Position numbers and translations under genes: made by a program. From the NCBI GenBank assembly GCA_031279915.1, contig JAITHO010000112.1:1-23076 (forward strand): a stretch of 23,076 nucleotides of DNA, in the 5' to 3' direction. Within the stretch, counting starts at the first letter, position 1; each line of letters starts with the position of its first letter. This stretch comes from Tannerellaceae bacterium (lineage in GTDB: Bacteria > Bacteroidota > Bacteroidia > Bacteroidales > Tannerellaceae). Shown here piece by piece: positions 1-6,617 of the stretch. The notes beneath the pieces were generated by a model. The model was not told the origin of the DNA and did no database searches. It saw only the letters and a list, made by a program, of their open reading frames with translations.

Positions 1-69
1 GAAATGATGTTCGATCTTGGCGACCAGCAGCGCGCTAACCTCGACCAGGCTCCGCAAATCCGCTTCTGA
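1..69 (+). CDS. C-terminal end of a LemA-family-like protein (partial)
   Basis: Reading from base 1, 22 codons run to a TGA at 67-69, in a different frame from the next gene. The visible tail contains FDLGDQQRANLDQAP and ends QIRF. It resembles the C-terminus of LemA proteins, which commonly ends in a short Pro-hydrophobic-charged-Phe motif. LemA genes are very often directly upstream of an M48/HtpX-like protease in Bacteroidota, and such a protease begins 8 nt downstream here. The identification rests on 22 residues plus context, so it is a reasonable inference and not proof. The start lies outside the window. Confidence 0.55.
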   Translation, partial: EMMFDLGDQQRANLDQAPQIRF

Positions 70-76
70 GAAACCG

Positions 77-1054
77 ATGGAATACATTGGAATAGAAAAA
101 CAGAGGCAGCGCAACAACATGCGTTCCCTCTGTATGCTTGTCCTTTTTCCCTGTTTGATGACTGGGCTCGTATATTTAGCCTGCTTTATACTTATTAAAA
201 GCATTGCCTGGACAACAAACGACGAGCAGCAGAGCGCGTATTCATCCTACCAGTCCATAAATATGCTGTTCGTTACCGTTTTGCCTTATGTGCTTGGAGG
301 CGTTGCGCTTTGGTTCATAATCGCCTGGTTTTCTCACACGGCTATCATAAAGCATGCGACAGGTTCGCAACCTCTTGCTCGTCAGGAAAACAAAAGAGTG
401 TATAATTTGGTGGAAAATCTCTGTATGAGCCAGGGAATGAGCATGCCGTCTGTTAACGTTATAAATGACGATTCTCTCAATGCCTTTGCCAGCGGAATCA
501 ATCGCCGCACCTACGCAGTAACCCTCACAACCGGCATCATTAACAAGCTTGACGACGAAGAGCTCGAAGCGGTGATAGCCCACGAATTGACCCACATCCG
601 CAACCGCGACGTGCGGGTTTTGATAATATCCATAGTGTTTGTAGGCATCCTAAGCGCTCTGGCTCAAAACGGTTTCCGCATATTGCGGCACATGCCCCTT
701 GGCGGCGATCGGAAGAAAAACGGCGGAGGCATCTTTTTTATCATTCTCATCGTGGCAATTGTTGCAGCCATAGGATATTTGTTTGCTTCTCTAATGAGAT
801 TTGCAATATCCAAGCAACGCGAATATATGGCCGACGCCGGCTCTGCACAAATGACCCGCCGCCCGTGGGCGCTCGCCTCGGCGCTTCGAAAAATATCGCA
901 GGATCCGCTCGTAGAAGCCATAGAGCGAAAAGACGTAGCTCAGCTTTTCATTGAAGACCCCAAAGATGCCTCGCTGCGAAGCGGCAATCTCTTCGGCCTC
1001 TTCTCAACACATCCTCCGATAATAAGAAGGATAGCCATCCTTGAGCAGTTCTGA
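77..1054 (+). CDS. M48 family (HtpX-like) membrane zinc metalloprotease
   Basis: A 325-aa membrane-bound zinc protease, probably acting in quality control of inner-membrane proteins. A hydrophobic helix lies at about 20-42 and a second at about 65-87. The zinc motif HELTH is at 169-173, two hydrophobic stretches follow at about 182-196 and 219-240, and the likely third zinc ligand is E249 in REYMAD. The family signature near the end (FSTHPP, about 309-314) is present. The ATG at 77 is chosen over a TTG at 17: it starts 8 nt after the upstream stop, and MEYIGIEKQRQRNN matches the usual N-terminus of this family. The TTG start would overlap the LemA-like frame and add 20 atypical residues. It is probably co-transcribed with that gene. 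The class assignment is firm; the substrate is unknown. Confidence 0.93.
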   Translation: MEYIGIEKQRQRNNMRSLCMLVLFPCLMTGLVYLACFILIKSIAWTTNDEQQSAYSSYQSINMLFVTVLPYVLGGVALWFIIAWFSHTAIIKHATGSQPLARQENKRVYNLVENLCMSQGMSMPSVNVINDDSLNAFASGINRRTYAVTLTTGIINKLDDEELEAVIAHELTHIRNRDVRVLIISIVFVGILSALAQNGFRILRHMPLGGDRKKNGGGIFFIILIVAIVAAIGYLFASLMRFAISKQREYMADAGSAQMTRRPWALASALRKISQDPLVEAIERKDVAQLFIEDPKDASLRSGNLFGLFSTHPPIIRRIAILEQF

Positions 1055-1072
1055 TATTCGCCGTTATAAAGA

Positions 1073-1106
1073 AGAACTCCCGAAAACCGCAGCCTCCGGG
1101 AGTTCT
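1073..1106. terminator. Inverted repeat between convergent genes, possible bidirectional terminator
   Basis: A perfect 10-bp stem, AGAACTCCCG at 1073-1082 paired with CGGGAGTTCT at 1097-1106, with a 14-nt loop. It lies between the stop of the M48 protease and the stop of the lipoprotein gene on the other strand. Neither side has a long T tract (on the minus strand TCTTTATAA follows), so termination is plausible from position but not certain. Confidence 0.55.
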
Positions 1107-1151
1107 AAGAACCAAAATCACACATTTACAATAAGGCAACGATAGCTCAAT

Positions 1152-1952
1152 CTACGATTCACGGGCTATAACGATTCTCAAATCCGACTTGTCCCACACC
1201 AGCGTTTCGCCTTCGTCCTTAATATCTTTCACAAAGTTAATGCGCAGTATTGCCTCGCTTTGAGAGCCTTGTTTTTCACGATTCTGAATCATATTCAATA
1301 CACTCCCCATCTCGAAGGCATTTACAACAATGCTGTTTGTTTCAGGCGCCTTTCCGGGTACCGATAATATAGAACGCAGGTAAAAGGAGTACACATTAAG
1401 CGATGTCGATGAATCCTTTATCGGTTCCAGATTCGACGCATCGCAGTAAAGTACCCACTGATTTTGCTGGCCGCTCATCATCGTCATATCAGAAAAGAGG
1501 AATAACTTATTGGATATGATAATAGCATAACCTCCATTGCTACCATAATTAGCATCAACGGCATAAGCAACTTTCTGCTCATTGTTGAGCAAAACCGTTG
1601 AATCCATCATCGATCCGAGACAGCTATACTGATCGACTATTGCAATATCCGCAAGCGAGCCTGTATAATATTCCTTAGTTGCCACATCAGCATTTTCGGG
1701 ATCTCCCAAGTCTACTGAGAAGGAAAAAAGTATACAGTCGTCGGGGAAAAAGCCAGAGTTGCTTAATCCCGCAGCGTAGAAGCCATAAGGCGCGAAATAA
1801 GGCGCGTCGATCAACATTTTTCCACTCTTGGCATCCATCCTGATGACTCCCGGCATACCGGAAGCTGTATGAATTTCAGATCCTCCGCCCAAACACGAAG
1901 TCAGAACTATCAAACTTGCGGCAAAACATCCGCTTAAAAGAAGATTTTTCAT
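1152..1952 (-). CDS. Exported lipoprotein of unknown function
   Basis: A 266-aa protein with a short lipoprotein signal: positive start MKN, hydrophobic core, then lipobox LTSC with the acylated Cys at residue 20, followed by LGGGSE. The Gly-rich sequence after the Cys fits the signal often linked to surface exposure in Bacteroidota. The mature part has alternating hydrophobic segments that suggest a beta-rich fold. I recognise no domain. Size and layout recall NigD-like lipoproteins, but I see no decisive motif. It is the last gene of a three-gene unit behind an ECF sigma factor and a barrel protein, with a 37-nt gap from the latter, so it is probably under the same control. Confidence 0.85.
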   Translation of the reverse strand: MKNLLLSGCFAASLIVLTSCLGGGSEIHTASGMPGVIRMDAKSGKMLIDAPYFAPYGFYAAGLSNSGFFPDDCILFSFSVDLGDPENADVATKEYYTGSLADIAIVDQYSCLGSMMDSTVLLNNEQKVAYAVDANYGSNGGYAIIISNKLFLFSDMTMMSGQQNQWVLYCDASNLEPIKDSSTSLNVYSFYLRSILSVPGKAPETNSIVVNAFEMGSVLNMIQNREKQGSQSEAILRINFVKDIKDEGETLVWDKSDLRIVIARES

Positions 1953-1989
1953 ATTGTCAAAAAGTTATTAATATAAGTAGATTATAATA

Positions 1990-3219
1990 CTAAAATCCTA
2001 ATCGCAGTCCGATCTGTGGACTGAAGTTCCAGGGCTTCCGGCTATAAACCGTTTCGATTTTGCTTCCATTATCAAAATGATATGAAAGCCCCATTTCTGC
2101 AAAAACGCCTACGTATTTCATCAGCGGATAGTTCAGCCCGGTTCGCGCATTCAGCGACCATTGCAATTCTTTCATGCACACGGGCGTGTTTCTGGTTTGC
2201 AGCGGTTTGTCGTCGCCGGCATAGAAGCTTGCTTTTTCCTGTCCGGCAAAGTTAAATTCTCCCATTCCCCCTGCGGATGCGTACCAGCTTAATTTATTCC
2301 ATTCTGCTATTTTATATGTTATTGCAAGCGGTACTCCAGCGAAGTGCAGATATCTTTTGGTTTTTGTGCTGTATTCTCCCTCCGTTTCCCATTCCGATCT
2401 GAGCAATGTGTAGACCAATCCTGTTGAAATTGCCCATCGCTCGTTGATATTTCTGTTGATAGATAACCCAAAGGAGAGGGGAATTTTGTGGTCGATTTTA
2501 GTTTGAGGAGTGATTCCTGCATTGAAATTGGCTGGAGCATTCAGCATCATCAAGTCGCGGTCTTCAATGGAGCTGCTTCGCAGTAGATAAGTTTGAGCCA
2601 AGTTGGTTGTTCCTCCGTTAAGTCCTCCTATGCCTGTGCCGAAGGTCCACTTTTTCTGAGCCGTTCGCACGACTTTCTTAGCTTTTATATTACCAAATCC
2701 AACTGCAGCCACAGCCGCATCTGCTATGAGTAAGCCCATGTGTGAGTCTGCAACCGGAAGCGGCAGAGGCTCTATGTTCGTTGCTAGCTCACGGCTATCT
2801 TCATTTACGGATAAATTCGTCTTTTCCTCAATCTGTTTTGATGCTACCTTAATTGAGGGAATTGAATTTCCATGCTTCGATAAAGTTTCGAGACTTGTTG
2901 TCGGTTCGTCTGCGTCATCAGTAAAGATATGCTCGCGCGTGTCTATGTTCGGCTGAGCGTTGAGAGTATCTTCCCAGTGGGATTTGTCAACATTAAAATC
3001 CAGTTCGCTCACACGATTCGACCAATACCATCCTCCTCCGGCAATCAATAATATAAGTATTACAGCAACGGCATAGCGCCATCTTTGCCACATTGCCAGG
3101 CGTTTTGTTTTGGTCAGTCTTGTAGCGATAGCCTCCCAATCCTCCGGCGAGGTGTCGGCTTCCAGGTTTTTCAGTTTGGTTCTGAACAAATGTTCAAACG
3201 AATCTGTGTCTTTATTCAT
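1990..3219 (-). CDS. Anti-sigma-like membrane protein with C-terminal outer-membrane beta-barrel-like domain
   Basis: A 409-aa protein with an odd architecture. Residues 1-45 are a charged cytoplasmic-type segment (MNKDTDSFEHLF..., with SPEDWEAI at about 24-31) of the kind seen in proteins encoded beside Bacteroidota ECF sigma factors. A transmembrane helix follows at about 49-64, then a polar low-complexity linker (about 70-185). From about 190 to the end, alternating strands with aromatic girdles resemble a small outer-membrane barrel and finish in GLRLGF with a terminal Phe. The start at 3219 is preferred because the frame extends upstream only into the sigma gene; it lies 10 nt after the sigma stop. 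By inference it is the membrane partner of that sigma factor. The barrel assignment is by pattern only. Confidence 0.85.
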   Translation of the reverse strand: MNKDTDSFEHLFRTKLKNLEADTSPEDWEAIATRLTKTKRLAMWQRWRYAVAVILILLIAGGGWYWSNRVSELDFNVDKSHWEDTLNAQPNIDTREHIFTDDADEPTTSLETLSKHGNSIPSIKVASKQIEEKTNLSVNEDSRELATNIEPLPLPVADSHMGLLIADAAVAAVGFGNIKAKKVVRTAQKKWTFGTGIGGLNGGTTNLAQTYLLRSSSIEDRDLMMLNAPANFNAGITPQTKIDHKIPLSFGLSINRNINERWAISTGLVYTLLRSEWETEGEYSTKTKRYLHFAGVPLAITYKIAEWNKLSWYASAGGMGEFNFAGQEKASFYAGDDKPLQTRNTPVCMKELQWSLNARTGLNYPLMKYVGVFAEMGLSYHFDNGSKIETVYSRKPWNFSPQIGLRLGF

Positions 3220-3229
3220 TATGTAGTTC

Positions 3230-3757
3230 TTATAAGATTTTACCAATTCTCTTTTGCAATAATTGCCTTGCCCGAGTGTACTGCGACCGTGAGGTACTTT
3301 CCGTAATACCCAGCATTTCTCCAATTTCTTTGTGAGAATAGCCTTCGATCGCAAAAAGGTTGAAAACCGTACGAAATCCGGCTGGCAGTTCTTGCACCAT
3401 AGTTAATAACTCCTGAGCGCTTAGTTCGGTCAAGACCGAATGGAAAGAGCTCGACGCTTCAGGCGCTTGATCCAAAGATACGGCCTCTTTCAGTATGTCC
3501 ATCTTGCGCAAATATTCCAATGCTGAGTTGACAAATACCTTTCGCATCCATGCTTCAAACGGGCCTTCTTGCAAATAGGAATCTACATTTGTGAACAATT
3601 TAACAAATCCTTCTTGCAATATATCCCGAGCCGTTTCTCTGTCGTTCACGTAACGCATACAAACCCCCATCATTTTGCGGGAGTACTTATCGTAGAGCTC
3701 TTTTTGAGCCAGACGGTCATTTCTTTTGCAACCGTCTATAAGTTGTTGCTCGTTCAT
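3230..3757 (-). CDS. ECF-type RNA polymerase sigma factor
   Basis: A 175-aa group IV sigma factor. Region 2 is visible as DRETARDILQEGFVKLFTNV followed by FEAWMRKVFVNSALEYLR, which would recognise the -10 element. Region 4 is visible as LPAGFRTVFNLFAIEGYSHK followed by EIGEMLGITESTSRSQ, a helix-turn-helix for the -35 element. The start MNEQQLID at 3757 is preferred over an ATG eight codons upstream because MNE(x)QLI is the usual family start. It heads an operon with the barrel/anti-sigma-like gene and the lipoprotein, so its role is probably an envelope response. Class confident; the signal is unknown. Confidence 0.95.
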   Translation of the reverse strand: MNEQQLIDGCKRNDRLAQKELYDKYSRKMMGVCMRYVNDRETARDILQEGFVKLFTNVDSYLQEGPFEAWMRKVFVNSALEYLRKMDILKEAVSLDQAPEASSSFHSVLTELSAQELLTMVQELPAGFRTVFNLFAIEGYSHKEIGEMLGITESTSRSQYTRARQLLQKRIGKIL

Positions 3758-4134
3758 TCGCCTGATTACGTTGCTGCACAATATGAAGCATCTCGCTTTA
3801 TTGATGCTTGCCTCAACAAAAACGCTGCACCGCTCTCAATAATCATCTGCCAAAGCGGCATTGCGAACAGGTATCGCGTCTGTTGATGCGCTACAAATTT
3901 AGCAGATTTGTGCTGATACGAAGAAGGAGATACTCCTTGCGCAGATATGCCGAGACGGTCTCTCTCCAGAGGGTATCAGACCGGCAAGACTGAGGGCTAT
4001 CTGGAAAAAGGAAAAAACTCACGGAGCATACAATATTTCTACCTCCCAACTGTCTACAATAATAGAAGCGCCCACAAACGATGGGACCAATAGCAACGAC
4101 TGACATAGTATTAATATAATAAGGAATAGGAATT
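3758..4134. other. Divergent intergenic region with several inverted repeats, no credible gene
   Basis: 377 bases between the two sigma-factor operons. I see no convincing protein; the short open frames have no family features. Between 3893 and 3979 several inverted repeats cluster: ACAAAT/ATTTGT (3893-3898/3906-3911), CTGATAC/GTATCAG (3913-3919/3973-3979), AAGGAG/CTCCTT (3924-3929/3933-3938) and GAGAC/GTCTC (3952-3956/3958-3962). Together they could make a small branched RNA or a protein-binding region. It matches no riboswitch that I recognise. Confidence 0.5.
3894..3901 (-). promoter_or_regulatory. Possible -7 element for the sigma/barrel/lipoprotein operon
   Basis: On the minus strand these bases read TAAATTTG, fitting the Bacteroidota -7 consensus TAnnTTTG. 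They lie about 140 nt upstream of the sigma-factor start. No clear -33 TTTG is seen at the expected spacing, and the site overlaps one of the inverted repeats, so this is tentative. Confidence 0.25.
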
Positions 4135-4350
4135 ATGTTTTGGAAAAAGAAAATAGCTAACGTAAACATGGACAGATGCGATCTCTGCGGACTATGCATC
4201 AGAATGTGCCGGCGCAGCGCTCTAACAACCTACATCGTGCAAGACTGCGCTACGATCCGGATCAAAGGCCCTGAGGAATGTGCTGGATGCGGACGATGTA
4301 TGAAGAACTGTCCGCTGAAAGCAATAGAATTAATAGAGTATAAACAATAA
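4135..4350 (+). CDS. Small 2[4Fe-4S] ferredoxin-type protein
   Basis: A 71-aa protein with two complete cluster-binding motifs: CDLCGLCIRMC (Cys 15, 18, 21, 25) and CAGCGRCMKNC (Cys 49, 52, 55, 59). The last Cys of each is followed by a basic residue or Pro, as in bacterial ferredoxins that carry two [4Fe-4S] clusters. There is no signal peptide, so it acts in the cytoplasm, presumably as an electron carrier. The partner enzyme is not visible. The ATG at 4135 follows an A/G-rich stretch (AAGGAATAGG). It is first in a tight three-gene group with a His-rich membrane protein 16 nt downstream and an ECF sigma factor, which suggests a link to redox or metal state, but this is inference. Confidence 0.93.
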   Translation: MFWKKKIANVNMDRCDLCGLCIRMCRRSALTTYIVQDCATIRIKGPEECAGCGRCMKNCPLKAIELIEYKQ

Positions 4351-4366
4351 AATTTAGAACAATTAC

Positions 4367-4711
4367 ATGAACAAGACGTACCACTTTTTAGGACACATCG
4401 GCTTTGCGCTGGTGATGATAGGCATCGGGAGCCTGGCTCTGATGTACCTTTGGAATGCACTGATGCCCGACATCTTTGGTTTGGGCAAGATTGATTGCTT
4501 ACAGGCCCTCGGCCTCCTCCTTTTGGCGAGGATTATGTTTGGAGGGATGGGAGGAGCGCATCGCTGGCTCGGAATCGGACACAGAATGCATCATCGCGGA
4601 CGGCTTAGGGAGAAATGGATGAATATGACCGACGACGAACGCAAAGAATTCGTCAAACATCATATACGACACCACCATTGCCATCATCACGAGCCCGACA
4701 AACATGATTAA
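4367..4711 (+). CDS. Two-helix membrane protein with histidine-rich C-terminal tail
   Basis: A 114-aa protein. Hydrophobic helices span about 8-32 and 43-60, joined by ALMPDIFGLG. A conserved-looking Gly-rich patch (FGGMGG, 58-63) follows, then a basic cytoplasmic-type region with MTDDERKEF (87-95). The tail is packed with His (98, 99, 102-104, 106-108, 113) plus Cys105, a likely metal-binding cluster. I recall similar small membrane proteins beside ECF sigma factors in Bacteroidota but know no established function. The stop overlaps the start of the sigma gene by 8 nt (ATGATTAA), suggesting translational coupling. It could be a membrane regulator or metal sensor for that sigma factor. Confidence 0.88.
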   Translation: MNKTYHFLGHIGFALVMIGIGSLALMYLWNALMPDIFGLGKIDCLQALGLLLLARIMFGGMGGAHRWLGIGHRMHHRGRLREKWMNMTDDERKEFVKHHIRHHHCHHHEPDKHD

Positions 4712-5270
4712 TCCCCATGGCGGATCATCTGACATAGAAAGACTAATTGCAGAATATCGGCCGCGCCTGAAGCGATTCATCCGCAGCAAAGTGACTAACC
4801 TCAGCGACGCCGACGATATCCTGCAAGATGTCTTCTATCAGTTTGTCAGAACCGTGAAGCTGGCGGCCGATCCAATTGAGCAGGTTTCTGCATGGCTCTA
4901 TCGAGTTGCACGAAACATGATTATTAACCATGGCCGGAAAAAGCGCGAACAGGAATTGATCTCCAGCGACAGCGAGCTGGACATCGCCCTCGAATTTACG
5001 GATCTGTTCCTCGATGACGAACTATCGCCAACGCCCGAAACTGAATACCTCCGGAACCTGATATGGAGCGAAATCGAACTGGCTCTGGAACAACTCCCGC
5101 CGGCCCAACGTGAAATCTACGAGCTAACCGAATTTGAGGGAATACCTCTCAAGGAAATCGCTGCTGCGGCTGGAATCCCTCTCAACACTCTACTCTCCAG
5201 AAAACGCTACGCCATACTGCAGCTCCGGAAGCGGCTCCGGAGCCTCTACGACGACATACTCCTGCGATAG
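4704..5270 (+). CDS. ECF-type RNA polymerase sigma factor, second in the window
   Basis: A 188-aa group IV sigma factor, distinct from the one at 3230-3757. Region 2 appears as LSDADDILQDVFYQFVRTV then VSAWLYRVARNMIINHGRKK. Region 4 appears as LPPAQREIYELTEFEGIPL then EIAAAAGIPLNTLLSRKRYA, a helix-turn-helix. The linker (about residues 85-120) is acidic. The ATG at 4704 lies inside the last codons of the upstream membrane-protein gene, so the two are probably translated together. No classical anti-sigma gene follows, and the next gene is on the other strand. The His-rich membrane protein is therefore the best candidate for its regulator. Confidence 0.95.
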   Translation: MINPHGGSSDIERLIAEYRPRLKRFIRSKVTNLSDADDILQDVFYQFVRTVKLAADPIEQVSAWLYRVARNMIINHGRKKREQELISSDSELDIALEFTDLFLDDELSPTPETEYLRNLIWSEIELALEQLPPAQREIYELTEFEGIPLKEIAAAAGIPLNTLLSRKRYAILQLRKRLRSLYDDILLR

Positions 5271-5291
5271 GCGATGGCCGACGGAAAATCT

Positions 5292-6614
5292 CTATGACTT
5301 GCTGCTTAGCTTCCAGTACAGGAAAGCGGCCGCTCCCTTGCCCATGCTTGTGAGGGAGAGGGCCCACCAAACTCCCTCGACGCCCAGCGAGGTCGATGCC
5401 AGGAGCGCAGCAAGCGGCAATCGTGCCAGATTAAGCGATATGCTGATGATAGCAGGCGGGATGGTCCGTCCGGTGCCGTAAAAGAGGCCCTGCATCGTTA
5501 TCTCTAGCATCATTAGCATCATCGAATAGCCGTCGATACGGAGGAATAGGCCGCCGGCCATCCAGGCCTCACGCTCGGGAACGATTACCGCAAATATCTC
5601 CTCGCCGAAGAATACGAACAAAAGCGTGCAGAAGATCCCGAAGATCATCGTCATCAGCAATGTGGTGCGATAGGCTCCATGAACCCGATCGCGCATGCCG
5701 GCGGCGTGGTTCTGCGCCACGAACGATCCGAGGGCGGTACTGAATCCCTGGGAGGTATTCCATGCCAGAGCTTCGATCTGGCCGCCGGCGGTTAGGGTCA
5801 TGAGTCCGATATGCCCGCCATGAAGCGAGGCCGTTCGACCCATCAGCAGATTGATGATGGAGTGCAGGCTATTGAACATGGCTACCGGAAGGCCGAGGCG
5901 GAATATCCGCAGCGTTGGCATGGCGCGCAGCTTTCCCAGCAGAGGGAATCCGCCCAGCAGACGGCTCTTACGCTTCGTGGTATAGATGAAGATTACAAAT
6001 ACGGAGGCCTGCGAGATAATGGTGGCTATGGCGGCGCCGGCTGATCCCATGTCGAAGACGAAGATGCATACCGGATCGAGCGTTATATTCAGGATCAGGC
6101 CGGCGCCGTGGATATAGAATGGGATGCGACTCAGGCCGGCTCCGTTGTATATCCCCGTCAAAGCTGAGCTCAGGAACACGAAGGGGAAGCCGATGGCTAC
6201 TATCCGCAGGTATACCACCGCCTCGGAGGTGATGCCTTCCGACAGACGGTACAATCCCAGCACGGGCTGAGCAAGGGCGAACATCGAACTCCCCCATATC
6301 AGCGACAAGAGCAGGGCTATCGTAAAATTATGCGTGGCATACATCCGGGCATCGGATTGGCTACGGCTGCCCAGGCTCATCCCTACGCTCACCTCGGAGG
6401 CTACCTTCGTCAAAAGCGAGATGTTAGTGGTGAGCCACGTCAGTATGCCCACCGATCCGATGGCGGCAACCGAGGCGCTGCCTAACCGTCCGACCCATGC
6501 CATGTCGGTAAGGCTGTATGTCATCTGGATGAAGGAGGTTCCGATGATGGGAGCGGCAAGGCGGAACAACTGCCGGCTGATTGGGCCGGAGGTAAGATCT
6601 CTGCTGGTCAGCAT
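5292..6614 (-). CDS. MATE family multidrug/sodium or proton antiporter
   Basis: A 440-aa polytopic inner-membrane exporter of the MATE family, with about 12 hydrophobic segments spread along its length, the usual number and size for the family. The N-terminal half has the characteristic layout beginning GPISRQLFRLAAPIIGTSF, then YSLTDMAWVGRLG around residues 33-45. The second half repeats the fold after about residue 230. It probably expels cationic organic compounds or metabolites using an ion gradient; the substrate cannot be read from sequence. Its start is 3 nt after the stop of the large metallopeptidase-like gene, so it is co-transcribed with it, although I see no functional link. Its 3' end converges on the sigma gene with only 21 nt between. 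Confidence 0.95.
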   Translation of the reverse strand: MLTSRDLTSGPISRQLFRLAAPIIGTSFIQMTYSLTDMAWVGRLGSASVAAIGSVGILTWLTTNISLLTKVASEVSVGMSLGSRSQSDARMYATHNFTIALLLSLIWGSSMFALAQPVLGLYRLSEGITSEAVVYLRIVAIGFPFVFLSSALTGIYNGAGLSRIPFYIHGAGLILNITLDPVCIFVFDMGSAGAAIATIISQASVFVIFIYTTKRKSRLLGGFPLLGKLRAMPTLRIFRLGLPVAMFNSLHSIINLLMGRTASLHGGHIGLMTLTAGGQIEALAWNTSQGFSTALGSFVAQNHAAGMRDRVHGAYRTTLLMTMIFGIFCTLLFVFFGEEIFAVIVPEREAWMAGGLFLRIDGYSMMLMMLEITMQGLFYGTGRTIPPAIISISLNLARLPLAALLASTSLGVEGVWWALSLTSMGKGAAAFLYWKLSSKS

Positions 6615-6617
6615 GGC

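Noticed and set aside
17..76. TTG start at 17 for the M48 protease
   Set aside because: It would overlap the tail of the LemA-like frame and add residues unlike the family; the ATG at 77 gives the standard N-terminus.
3808..3993. 61-codon open frame between the sigma-factor operons
   Set aside because: Basic, low-complexity translation with no family resemblance; the bases are better explained by inverted repeats and a possible promoter.
3890..4000. Thiamine, cobalamin or SAM riboswitch
   Set aside because: Short words such as GTATCAGACC and CTGAGGG caught the eye, but the conserved cores of these riboswitches are not present on either strand.
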